Assembly: GCA_024233625.1 (NCBI GenBank) | Contig: JACKPJ010000002.1 | Location: 62,001-126,000, forward strand | DNA from: Deltaproteobacteria bacterium | GTDB taxonomy: Bacteria; UBA10199; DSSB01 | DNA length: 64,000 nucleotides | Direction of reading: 5' to 3' | Shown here: in pieces, positions 9,003 through 15,875 of the stretch | How positions within the stretch are numbered: position 1 is the first letter of the stretch | Layout of the letters: each line of letters begins with the position of its first letter | Program-made: the position numbers and the translations under genes | Notes under the pieces: model-generated | Databases searched by the model: none | Seen by the model: the letters and a program-made list of their open reading frames with translations, nothing else | What the model was told of the DNA's origin: nothing

Positions 9003-9416
9003 TCAATTTTTAATCCTTCCGTCCCTCTTCCTCTTTATTTCATAAACAGGGTCAATCACTTGAATGACATCATGCCAAAATTTCTTACGATCGTCGGTGA
9101 GCTGTTCGGTTAGATCTGACCACTTCAGTTCAATCTCAGATAATTTACGATTTTTTCTTAAAGAATTTCTAAGTTCGGTTAGGAGGCTTTTTACTTGGTC
9201 TGCAGATAGTTCGTACAAATAAGCAATGAGTTTAACCCATGAGTTTAGGCCACCTTTGCCGTGGTAGATCATAGTTTCTATAGCGGCCTCCGAAACATCT
9301 GCAGCTTTTGCAGCGTCTTCCTTTTCTTTAGCGGTACTAATGCGAGACTTAGCTAAATCACGAAGAAACAATCTAGTTTGCTCCGGAATTTCATTAAGAT
9401 CCTTTTTTCTTTTCAT
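9003..9416 (-). CDS. Putative HTH regulator of the candidate defence operon
   Basis: This basic 137-residue protein has a central helix-turn-helix-like stretch (AAKAADVSEAAIETMIYH, then GGLNSWVKLIAYLYEL), as in phage-repressor-type or XRE-like proteins. The C-terminal part is charged and helical (LSEIELKWSDLTEQLTDD). It is the first gene of a leftward operon leading into the nuclease and the very large protein, a common place for a controlling HTH gene in defence cassettes. The palindrome AACGCGTT at 9428-9435, just upstream of its start, could be its operator. The HTH call rests on pattern, not on a family match. Confidence 0.5.
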   Translation of the reverse strand: MKRKKDLNEIPEQTRLFLRDLAKSRISTAKEKEDAAKAADVSEAAIETMIYHGKGGLNSWVKLIAYLYELSADQVKSLLTELRNSLRKNRKLSEIELKWSDLTEQLTDDRKKFWHDVIQVIDPVYEIKRKRDGRIKN

Positions 9417-9488
9417 AATTATTTTCTAACGCGTTCCTCAAAAGATGACAATTCTTAAATGATGGACTTTTATTAGGAAAAACATTCG

Positions 9489-9517
9489 TTGACATAATAT
9501 AAATATGTAAATATAAT
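9489..9517 (+). promoter_or_regulatory. Perfect sigma70-consensus promoter reading right
   Basis: TTGACA at 9489-9494 and TATAAT at 9512-9517 are separated by exactly 17 bp. Transcription would begin near 9524 and run toward the short ORF at 9569 and the integrase remnant. The region is AT-rich, so chance is not excluded, but both hexamers match the consensus fully with ideal spacing. Confidence 0.6.
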
Positions 9518-9568
9518 TAAAACATAATAAAAATATTATGGAATAAACTTCAGTTGAGTATTTAAATA

Positions 9569-9844
9569 ATGAATAGAAAAAGATCAATCAGTACAGAACT
9601 CTTTCCAGATGATAAAGAATGGCTAAATGGAATTTATAAAAAACCCGAGTCAATGTTCAAATCATTCGAGCTTTTTGTAAAATATATTAATCGGAGATTT
9701 CCTAAAAAATTTAACCCTCTGATAGAGGACATAAGAGCGAGTTTTTTAGTTGAGGATATTGAGATCGAATTTTGTGATCTTTTAAAATACCCGCATAAAA
9801 GCAGGCTTCTCGCACCGTACAGTCGAGTTTCATTGCTTCAATGA
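9569..9844 (+). CDS. Short ORF of unknown function, possibly chimeric
   Basis: This 91-residue ORF begins MNRKRSISTELFPDDKEWLN and follows the consensus promoter at 9489-9517. No family was recognised. Its last ~25 residues are antisense to a different gene relic, so the ORF is probably the start of a truncated gene fused to unrelated DNA. The Shine-Dalgarno signal is poor. It may be non-functional. Confidence 0.3.
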   Translation: MNRKRSISTELFPDDKEWLNGIYKKPESMFKSFELFVKYINRRFPKKFNPLIEDIRASFLVEDIEIEFCDLLKYPHKSRLLAPYSRVSLLQ

Positions 9845-9959
9845 GTGCTTGGACTTTTCCGACCTCTTTCCATCAGGCATTGGCTGTTTTTCTTACCCTG
9901 AATGCACCAAAGTTTTTACCTTTTATCTGATAAGCAAACTCTCGACTACGTAACAATTG
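9721..9959 (-). pseudogene. Relic of a phage-type HTH (small-terminase-like) protein
   Basis: Read leftward, this stretch gives KTANA, a stop, then WKEVGKVQALIEAMKLDCTV followed by REACFYAGI. That resembles the HTH segment (vQ-LIEAMKldcTVREACfyAGIs) of small-terminase-like phage proteins. It has an internal stop and no complete ends, so it is a decayed fragment. It overlaps the 3' part of the ORF at 9569-9844 on the other strand. Confidence 0.5.
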
Positions 9960-9980
9960 GCTACTAGATTTTGATATAAA

Positions 9981-10307
9981 TTGACTGATTGGTTTTGTAC
10001 TTTGTTTTGTCATGAAGATGGAAAGCCGCTAAAATCAGTTCAATGTGGCTTGAAGCGTCTTTTTAGAAAACTGGGTTTCCATGGTGTTAGCCCTCATAGC
10101 TTGAGAATGACTTTTTGTTCTTTGCTAGCTAGGCAAAAAGTTCATCCCAAAGTTGCTCAACAACTTTTGGGTCATTCGGATGTCAGGCTTACTATGGATA
10201 TTTATACAGAAGTAGATGACAGGCAAAAAATTGCCGCAGTTCAGTCTCTTCCGACTTGTCGAGAGCTAGTTGAACAAAAATTTGTCAGTGAATTAAAATC
10301 TGCATGA
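9981..10307 (+). pseudogene. Tyrosine recombinase (phage integrase), C-terminal fragment
   Basis: The fragment encodes only the C-terminal catalytic half of a tyrosine recombinase. It includes SPHSLRMTFCSLLARQKVHP (H-x-L-R box), QLLGHSDVRLTMDIYTEV (GHS histidine and the Tyr nucleophile) and a short tail. The N-terminal DNA-binding domain and the first catalytic Arg are missing, and no normal start exists; the frame opens with TTG. It lies 65 bp from the attachment repeat and tRNA-Pro, the usual place for an island integrase. It is almost certainly inactive. Confidence 0.85.
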
Positions 10308-10372
10308 ATAGATGGGAAAATAGTGGGAAAATGGTAGGTACTTAAAATGCCAGATCTCCTAAGTCCTTGAAA

Positions 10373-10424
10373 TATAAAATCGGGGTGCCCAGACTCGAAC
10401 TGGGGACCTCCTGCTCCCAAAGCA
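10373..10424. repeat. Right attachment repeat at tRNA-Pro
   Basis: This is the copy of the 52-bp repeat that overlaps the 3' part of the intact tRNA-Pro gene. It is identical to 1843-1894. Confidence 0.9.
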
Positions 10425-10452
10425 GGCGCGCTACCAACTGTGCTACACCCCG
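10380..10452 (-). tRNA. tRNA-Pro(UGG)
   Basis: A 73-nt cloverleaf reads on the minus strand. It has acceptor CGGGGTG/CACCCCG, D arm GCAC/GCGC with one A-C mismatch, anticodon stem CCTGC/GCAGG around loop TTTGGGA (anticodon TGG), a T arm with TTCGAGT loop, and discriminator A. CCA is not encoded. Its 3' end serves as the integration site of the island to its left. Confidence 0.95.
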
Positions 10453-10570
10453 TGGTGTGATAAGAAACCTTCCTCTAGTGAAGAAACTCACAAGAATCAA
10501 GTTAATAAATCTAAGCATGAGATATTTTTGTGTTCTTTACACTGAAGCCGCTTTTCGTTAGGTTTTTATT

Positions 10571-11113
10571 ATGCTTTATACCAAGTTTTTCAAAAGTTTA
10601 CCCCGATTTATGTGTTGGTTGGTGATTTTTATCTTTACGATGATTATTTATCAGAGTGATCGTTTGGCAGCTCATTTATTTAGAATAAAACAGCGTTCAG
10701 AATATCTGCGTCAAGGTTCATGTCAAAAAACCGGGCAATGTTGCCAAGCTCTGGCAATAGAAGTTCCCCGTTCTTTTATGAAAAGAGAGAAGCTTCTTCA
10801 TTGGGTTAAGCGGTGGTGTAAAAGTATTTACAACTTTCATTATTTAGGAACAATTAATGAAAATTGGCTAGTTTTTGAATGCCATTATTTGAGTGATGAG
10901 AATACATGCCGCATTTATCCTTTTCGCCCTAAGTTATGTCGAGAATTTCCTCAAACGACATTATGGGGGAAGGGCAATCTCCATAAGGGCTGCGGTTTTT
11001 GGTTTTTAAAAAGGACTGATCAGGGAAGTTTTCAGGAGAAGCTAGTCAGGCAGCAACATGAGCAGGAAAGAAAAGAATTTCGTTTGCATATAAAAAAAGA
11101 TTTATCAAATTAA
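10571..11113 (+). CDS. CxxCxxCC-family (YkgJ-like) zinc/iron-chelating protein
   Basis: This 180-residue protein has one N-terminal membrane segment (MCWLVIFIFTMIIY, residues ~14-27). A cysteine-rich region follows: SCQKTGQCCQALAIEVP, FECHYLSDENTCRIYPFRP and KLCREFP. This is the arrangement of the PF03692 YkgJ/FliB-like metal-chelating family, whose biochemical role is unknown. The tail is basic and helical. It stands alone just beyond the island and tRNA-Pro. The membrane anchor is less common in this family. Confidence 0.75.
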   Translation: MLYTKFFKSLPRFMCWLVIFIFTMIIYQSDRLAAHLFRIKQRSEYLRQGSCQKTGQCCQALAIEVPRSFMKREKLLHWVKRWCKSIYNFHYLGTINENWLVFECHYLSDENTCRIYPFRPKLCREFPQTTLWGKGNLHKGCGFWFLKRTDQGSFQEKLVRQQHEQERKEFRLHIKKDLSN

Positions 11114-11306
11114 ATTATTTAATTGATTAAATTGAACTAATGCTAGAGTTTTTTGGTAGTGGCGATTATAATTCTGGAGAAAAAAATAAATTAATTTAGA
11201 GCATAAATTTTGTTTTATACGTATTTAGTTTATGTGTAATTAAAATGATAAAATGTTTTAAACAATGCAAACTAAGAAGAGTGAAATTAACAGGAGGAAA
11301 ATCTTC

Positions 11307-11852
11307 ATGATTAAGAAAATTTTAATGACTATGATAACCGCGACATCTTTACTATTTAGTTATACACTAGTGCATGCGCAAAGCTCACATGAAATCGACG
11401 TTCAGTCGACAAAAGAAGAAAGGCGTTTTTCAACGATTCGGGTTCTTAGCCCCAAAGAATCTGATCAAGTAACTTTGAAAGATTTAACAGCTGGTACTGA
11501 ACGTAGCATTCAGTCAGGTCAGGATGTGCAAGTGCCGGTCGGTAAATATCAAGTTAACGTCACAATGGAAGATGGCTATACTTTTGATTCGGGAGAAATC
11601 CAAACAGATCCTACCGAACGCTACGACGTTATTGTTGGAGGTTATGGAAACCTTAAAGTAGCAGGAGCATCAGGTAAAGTTGATGTTTATAAATCTGGCG
11701 AAGAAAAACTTGTGACTTCCTTTCCTATTGATTCAGTTAAAACGCTACCTATTGGAAATTATCAGGTTGTGATTACTGTCGATGGAAAGTCTTCGGTTCA
11801 AAGCAAAGCTTTAATTTTTACCAACACAACTAGTAAGATTAACGTTCAATAG
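11307..11852 (+). CDS. Secreted PEGA-like beta-domain protein
   Basis: The start at 11307 follows an ideal AGGAGG (11292-11297) and a signal peptide (MIKKILMTMITATSLLF... ending at HAQ), giving 181 residues. The mature part has two beta repeats. One ends in VPVGKYQVNVTMEDGYTF and the other in LPIGNYQVVITVDGKS. 'P-G-Y-V-V' turns of this kind are typical of PEGA domains on surface or periplasmic proteins. It appears monocistronic and ends at a hairpin terminator. The substrate or partner is unknown. Confidence 0.6.
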   Translation: MIKKILMTMITATSLLFSYTLVHAQSSHEIDVQSTKEERRFSTIRVLSPKESDQVTLKDLTAGTERSIQSGQDVQVPVGKYQVNVTMEDGYTFDSGEIQTDPTERYDVIVGGYGNLKVAGASGKVDVYKSGEEKLVTSFPIDSVKTLPIGNYQVVITVDGKSSVQSKALIFTNTTSKINVQ

Positions 11853-11920
11853 TAATTTGCTGGATGAATTAGAATAATGAAGCTTTCAGGCTTCATCAAA
11901 AAAATTAAGGTATAAAAAAA

Positions 11921-11943
11921 GGCTACTGATAATGTCAGTAGCC
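11921..11943. terminator. Bidirectional rho-independent terminator
   Basis: GGCTACTGA (11921-11929) pairs with TCAGTAGCC (11935-11943). The hairpin has an A7 run on its left and a T4 run on its right, so it can end both the rightward PEGA-like gene and the leftward H1-like gene. Confidence 0.9.
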
Positions 11944-11971
11944 TTTTGCTTTTTGCAATCAAAAATGAATT

Positions 11972-12271
11972 CTAACTAAGTCCGATAAAATTAGATAATT
12001 TGCTCAATTCCTTTTTAAATTGAACAAGAAGATCTTCTGACTTGTCAGGAAATTGCCGAATAATTCTTAAACTGTGATCTTTAGCCCGTTTGAAGTATTG
12101 ACTGGCTTCCTGGACTTGTTTGGCGAGTTTCTTCTGCTCTTTTTCCAAATAGTCTAAAGTCTTTTTAACCAAATCACTCTTTTTCTGGGCTGTTTTGATG
12201 AGATCGGCTAGCTTAGCGATTTCAGCTTCAACAGATTTGTAGTTGAGTGATTTAAGTCGATCAGCAATTAC
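11972..12271 (-). CDS. Coiled-coil extension frame of the H1-like gene, reached by -1 frameshift
   Basis: From 12271 to a stop at 11972 the -1 frame relative to the H1-like gene is open for 99 residues. It begins VIADRLKSLNYKSVEAEIAK and continues as charged heptad-like helix (LDYLEKEQKKLAKQVQEA, LLVQFKKELSKLSNF). No well-placed start codon exists near its beginning; the first internal candidate is a TTG at 12172 within the helix. Its first codon is exactly the one reached by -1 slippage on the A_AAA_AAG heptamer at the end of the H1-like frame. The product would be a ~206-residue fusion. A one-base deletion or sequence error is the alternative. Confidence 0.6.
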   Translation of the reverse strand, partial: VIADRLKSLNYKSVEAEIAKLADLIKTAQKKSDLVKKTLDYLEKEQKKLAKQVQEASQYFKRAKDHSLRIIRQFPDKSEDLLVQFKKELSKLSNFIGLS

Positions 12272-12591
12272 TTTTTTTTCGGAGCTTGCTTTTTTACTGG
12301 AGTTTTTTTTTTCGGAGCCGCTTTTTTAGCAGGAGCTGCCTTTTTAGCTGCAGTTTTTTTAGCAGGAGCCTTTTTAGCTACAGCCTTTTTAGCAACTGCT
12401 TTTTTAGCAGGAGCTTTTTTAGCTACAGTTTTTTTAGCAACTGCTTTTTTTGGAGCTGCCTTTTTAGCAGGAGCCTTTTTAGCTACAGCTTTTTTAGCAG
12501 GAGCTTTTTTTGGAGCTGCCTTTTTAGCAACTGTTTTTTTAGCAGGTGCTTTTTTAGCAACTGTTTTTGTTTTATTAGTTGGTGTTGCCAC
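12268..12591 (-). CDS. Histone H1-like Lys/Ala repeat DNA-binding protein
   Basis: This 107-residue protein is almost wholly made of AKKAPAKK/AVAKKA-type repeats, after a short head MATPTNKTKT. It resembles bacterial H1-like nucleoid proteins such as HctB and the AlgP tail, which bind DNA non-specifically through lysines. The start is GTG at 12591 behind GGGGGAAAG. The frame ends CCG AAA AAA AAG TAA, so an A_AAA_AAG slippery heptamer sits directly before the stop. The repeats show matching DNA repetition, so slippage polymorphism in length is likely. Confidence 0.8.
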   Translation of the reverse strand: MATPTNKTKTVAKKAPAKKTVAKKAAPKKAPAKKAVAKKAPAKKAAPKKAVAKKTVAKKAPAKKAVAKKAVAKKAPAKKTAAKKAAPAKKAAPKKKTPVKKQAPKKK

Positions 12592-12790
12592 TTTCTTTCC
12601 CCCATCTAATGATTAGGTTGAGATTCGATCATTATGTCTTTTATTTTTTTCGCTGAAATTAAAATAGCTAAAAATAAAAAACGTGATTTTCGTTATCTTT
12701 ACATAAAGTTATATATCTTGTCACGTATTTTGAATTTTTTTTAAAAAAATTCAAAGAAATTTTTTTAGAAAATTGTCGAAGGATTTTTTT

Positions 12791-13888
12791 CTAAGTCCTT
12801 TGCGCAAGTAGCTTGGCGGCTTTTTTCCCGACGCCTAAGCTTGCGCTCATGCCATGGCCTCCTAAGGCGGCAACCCAGAATAACCCTTCTATTGTTGATT
12901 CAAATTCGATTTTGAATTTTCCATCAGAAGATTTAGTGCGCAAGCAAGCCCAAGTTCTCATGATATCGAGTGAAGATAAAACGGGAGAAAATTTTTTCAA
13001 TTTGTGTGCGAGTAGTTCGATGGCTTTAGGGTCTGTGGGAGGATCTATTGCAGCGAACGCATCTTCATCACCTGGGCTCAATAAAAGGGTGTTTGACTCA
13101 GGGCGATAATAATACTCTTGAGAAATATCCCAAACGAATGGCCATGTAGAAATTTCATGACGAGGGAAAGGGTTTGAATTTGAGATAACGAGGTGTCGGC
13201 GGTAAGCTTGAAATTTTTGCTTTGAAAAAGTGTTAACTAAGTTAGAAGCCCAAGCACCTCCGGCGTTAACAAGGACCTTTGCTTGAAAAGTTTTTTGTGA
13301 ATGCTTTGTATCAGATATTTTCCATCCTTCATTTGTTTTTTCAATTTTTGAAACTTCATACTGATATTGAAATTGAACTTTTCGATTTTTTGCGGCGTGA
13401 ATGAGATTTTGCATGAGTGCATGGATGTCAAGAACGCCGTCTTCTGGAAAGTAAGCTAAAGTTTCATAGTCACTTTGCTCCAGCGTTTGTTTGAGTGAGT
13501 TGGGAATATTTGGAGGAAAGCTTCCATGAGGGTAGATGTCGTATTTGATTTCGAGAGCTTTGAGTCTTTCGAGAAGTTGTGTTAATTTTTTGTTTTCTCC
13601 AATTAAGTAAGAGCCTGTTTTTTTTAAAATACTTTTTTCGGCCCAATCTTGAGGGGGATCGTTAAAAACTCTCAGAGAGTCTTGGATTAAGGAAGAGGTT
13701 TCAAGGTGTTCTGCAGCTTGTCGAAAAAGAGCGGCATTTTTTCCGGAAGCATGTTGAGCAAAAGAGCTTTCCCGTTCGACGATTAAAATTTTTCCGGAAG
13801 AGATTTTAGATAAATAATAAGCGGTTGAAACACCTGCAACGCCAGCTCCAATAATAATGACGTCAAATTTTTCTGTTTTTTCCTTCAT
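12791..13888 (-). CDS. FAD-dependent oxidoreductase, DAO family (glycine oxidase/D-amino-acid dehydrogenase-like)
   Basis: This 365-residue protein has an N-terminal Rossmann dinucleotide motif (DVIIIGAGVAGVSTAYYL), the E of IVERE that binds the ribose, and a second family block near the C-terminus (FWVAALGGHGMSASLGVGKK). A VLVNAGGAWA segment near residue 207 is the usual mid-protein FAD contact. The length fits DadA/ThiO-type oxidases of amines or amino acids. The substrate cannot be told. It is transcribed away from the dcw operon; 13889-14051 is AT-rich with no gene. Confidence 0.8.
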   Translation of the reverse strand: MKEKTEKFDVIIIGAGVAGVSTAYYLSKISSGKILIVERESSFAQHASGKNAALFRQAAEHLETSSLIQDSLRVFNDPPQDWAEKSILKKTGSYLIGENKKLTQLLERLKALEIKYDIYPHGSFPPNIPNSLKQTLEQSDYETLAYFPEDGVLDIHALMQNLIHAAKNRKVQFQYQYEVSKIEKTNEGWKISDTKHSQKTFQAKVLVNAGGAWASNLVNTFSKQKFQAYRRHLVISNSNPFPRHEISTWPFVWDISQEYYYRPESNTLLLSPGDEDAFAAIDPPTDPKAIELLAHKLKKFSPVLSSLDIMRTWACLRTKSSDGKFKIEFESTIEGLFWVAALGGHGMSASLGVGKKAAKLLAQRT

Positions 13889-14051
13889 GTTAATTCAACG
13901 GACTATAATGGAGTGGTCCATTTTTTTGCAAAATTTTTTTTATTTGCTTACTTAGTTTTTTTAAAGCTTTAAGTTTTAATTATAATTATATGTTTATTAT
14001 ATATTTTTTCAATTTTTTATTATTTGAGCTATATAGGCGATATTATGAAAA

Positions 14052-14107
14052 ATGGTAAAAAGTGGTATGTGGTGGTTTAAAGTGGTTGACTTAATCGTAA
14101 AAAGTGG
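14052..14107. promoter_or_regulatory. MraZ operator: tandem (A/G)TGG boxes at 10-bp spacing
   Basis: ATGG at 14052 and GTGG at 14062, 14072 and 14082 form a 10-bp ladder, with a further AAAGTGG at 14101-14107. Two boxes have the full AAAGTGG form. MraZ is known to bind direct repeats of about 10-bp period upstream of its own gene. The boxes lie 14-69 bp before mraZ. Confidence 0.75.
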
Positions 14108-14120
14108 TTTTAATGTCTGA

Positions 14121-14561
14121 ATGTTTCGCGGTCGTTTTGAATATAGCATTGACGAAAAAGGTCGGGTCTCTCTGCCCGCCAAATTTCGTGAGGTTTTGAG
14201 TACGAATTATGATGAGAGACTCGTCATTACGACCTTTGATCACTGTCTTTGGGCCTATCCCATGACTGAATGGCAAGAGATCGAAAATAAAATTGCGGCG
14301 CTTCCCCAATTTAAGTCGGAAGTCAAAGCATTGCAGAGAGTGTTTGTCAGTGGTGCAGCCGAATGTCCTATTGATAAGCAGGGGAGAATTGTTATTCCAC
14401 CGACCTTGAGAGATTATGCAGAGTTACAGCGAGAAGTGGTCTATGTGGGAATGACAAAAAGAATCGAAGTGTGGTCTAAAGAAAAATGGGAAGAGGCCTT
14501 TAATGCCTCACAAAGGACGATTGAGAATGCGACGGATGAACTCGCCAATTTGGGATTATAA
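14121..14561 (+). CDS. mraZ: Transcriptional regulator MraZ
   Basis: This 146-residue protein contains two AbrB-like SpoVT/MraZ repeats: FRGRFEYSIDEKGRVSLPAK at residues 2-21, and AAECPIDKQGRIVIPPTLRD at ~79. MraZ forms a ring that binds tandem repeats upstream of the dcw operon and autoregulates it; matching boxes lie at 14052-14107. It is the first gene of the operon, as usual, and its length is typical. Confidence 0.97.
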   Translation: MFRGRFEYSIDEKGRVSLPAKFREVLSTNYDERLVITTFDHCLWAYPMTEWQEIENKIAALPQFKSEVKALQRVFVSGAAECPIDKQGRIVIPPTLRDYAELQREVVYVGMTKRIEVWSKEKWEEAFNASQRTIENATDELANLGL

Positions 14562-14583
14562 TAATCGAGACGGAATAGCCAGC

Positions 14584-14955
14584 ATGTCAGGAGACATGGA
14601 GGTGCAGACCATCGATGATATCGCTATCTTAAATTTAAGTGGTGAAGTTTCGCATCAAGAAATGCAACAGCTCGAAGATACTTTAATGCGCTTGTCGGCT
14701 TTGCGTCGAACTAAAGTTGTCCTCAATTTTCGTCAAGTTTCCCATTTGCACTACGCAAGTATTGAAAGGCTTTTGAAGAAGGTAAAATATCTCCGCACGA
14801 TGAGTGGGGATATAAAATTAGCATCATTAAACGACTATACGAAAAATATCTTTCAATTTGCTGGAGCCTATCCTCTCGTTGAAGCATATGACTCTGTTTA
14901 TGATGCGATTATGAGTTTTCAGGGTGAACAAGAACAGCACAGGACCTGGCATTAA
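14584..14955 (+). CDS. STAS-domain protein (anti-sigma-factor-antagonist-like) in the dcw operon
   Basis: From the ATG at 14584 the protein has 123 residues with the fold order of a STAS domain: VQTIDDIAILNLSGEVSHQE, then TKVVLNFRQVSHLHYASIER, LASLNDYTKNIFQFAGA and a final helix. In SpoIIAA-like proteins a Ser/Thr after 'D...v.-iDS.' is phosphorylated; here the region reads VSHLHYAS, so a regulatory Ser is possible but not assured. The gene sits between mraZ (gap 22 bp) and rsmH (gap 6 bp). An ATG at 14596 is an alternative start. Confidence 0.75.
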   Translation: MSGDMEVQTIDDIAILNLSGEVSHQEMQQLEDTLMRLSALRRTKVVLNFRQVSHLHYASIERLLKKVKYLRTMSGDIKLASLNDYTKNIFQFAGAYPLVEAYDSVYDAIMSFQGEQEQHRTWH

Positions 14956-14961
14956 CCGGGC

Positions 14962-15858
14962 ATGATGGAGCAACTCGGTTCATTTGAACATCACTCTGTT
15001 TTACTCAAAGAAAGTTTAGATCTTTTAGATGTGAAACCTAACCAGGACTATGTCGATGGGACACTTGGTTTAGGTGGGCACTCCAGGGCAATACTCGAGA
15101 GGTCGTCACCTGAAGGGCGACTTCTCGGTATTGACCATGACCCACATGCACTGGCTATTGCTCGCCAAAGACTTCAACCCTATGCCCCTCGCATATTTTT
15201 ACAGCAAGGAAATTACGCTCAGGTTTTGGACTATCTAAAAGAGCTCCATTGGGAGTCTGTCGATGGCATGATCCTAGATTTAGGAGTTAGCAGCATGCAA
15301 CTCGATGATGCCTCAAGAGGCTTTAGCTTCCTGAAAGACGCTCCATTGGATATGCGGATGAATCCGGAAGCAGCATTAAGTGCTGCAGAGATCGTCAATC
15401 AATATAGTGAAAAAGATCTTGCCGATATTTTTTATTACTATGGAGAAGAAAGACATTCTCGAAGAATTGCAAGGCGCATAGTTGAAAGCAGAAAAAAGTC
15501 TCCTATTCAAAAAACTAGCGAACTTGCCCAATTGATCGCCAGTTCGAGTTATGGTCGAAGTCGGATTCATCCTGCAACACGAGTTTTTCAAGCTCTCCGC
15601 ATCGCGGTGAACAAAGAGCTTGAAACATTAGAAAATTTTCTGAAGCACCCTCCGGATTTTATTCGGAGGGGGGGTGTGCTTGTGATTATTTCGTTTCATT
15701 CTCTCGAAGACCGAATGGTTAAGTGGGCTTTTCGTCGTTTTGGCGAGGGTCCCTACGAAATTCTAACGCGTAAGCCCCTACAAGCTCAAGAAGAAGAGAT
15801 TCAAAAGAACCCGCGTGCTCGAAGCGCAAAACTTCGGGCAATCAAAAGAATAGGTTAA
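14962..15858 (+). CDS. rsmH: 16S rRNA (cytosine1402-N4)-methyltransferase RsmH
   Basis: This 298-residue protein methylates N4 of C1402 in 16S rRNA using S-adenosylmethionine. Visible family blocks are HHSVLLKESLDLLDVKP at the N-terminus, the SAM-binding VDGTLGLGGHSRAIL, the LGIDHDPHA acidic strand, DLGVSSMQLDDASRGFSF, RVFQALRIAVNKELE and the C-terminal VIISFHSLEDRMVK. Length and order are typical. It is the usual mraZ neighbour in dcw clusters, here separated by the STAS gene. Confidence 0.97.
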   Translation: MMEQLGSFEHHSVLLKESLDLLDVKPNQDYVDGTLGLGGHSRAILERSSPEGRLLGIDHDPHALAIARQRLQPYAPRIFLQQGNYAQVLDYLKELHWESVDGMILDLGVSSMQLDDASRGFSFLKDAPLDMRMNPEAALSAAEIVNQYSEKDLADIFYYYGEERHSRRIARRIVESRKKSPIQKTSELAQLIASSSYGRSRIHPATRVFQALRIAVNKELETLENFLKHPPDFIRRGGVLVIISFHSLEDRMVKWAFRRFGEGPYEILTRKPLQAQEEEIQKNPRARSAKLRAIKRIG

Positions 15859-15875
15859 TCGTTTGGTGAGTGCTT

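Larger units (their letters stand above)
1843..10424. mobile_element. Integrated island at tRNA-Pro(UGG)
   Basis: The island is bounded by the 52-bp direct repeats at 1843-1894 and 10373-10424. It carries the E5 toxin/immunity pair, a broken flavin reductase, the candidate defence operon and the C-terminal half of a tyrosine recombinase next to the intact tRNA. DNA between about 4,450 and 9,550 is visibly more AT-rich than the dcw region. With a truncated integrase and several broken genes the element looks degenerate and immobile. The stretch 1895-2110 shows no gene or clear signal. Confidence 0.8.

Noticed and set aside
12268..12591. CRISPR or tandem-repeat array
   Set aside because: The periodicity is protein-coding Lys/Ala repetition, with no spacers.
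12286..12609. Open frame antisense to the H1-like gene
   Set aside because: It is the shadow of the AAA/GCT codon repeats and gives an implausible Phe/Ser/Cys repeat.
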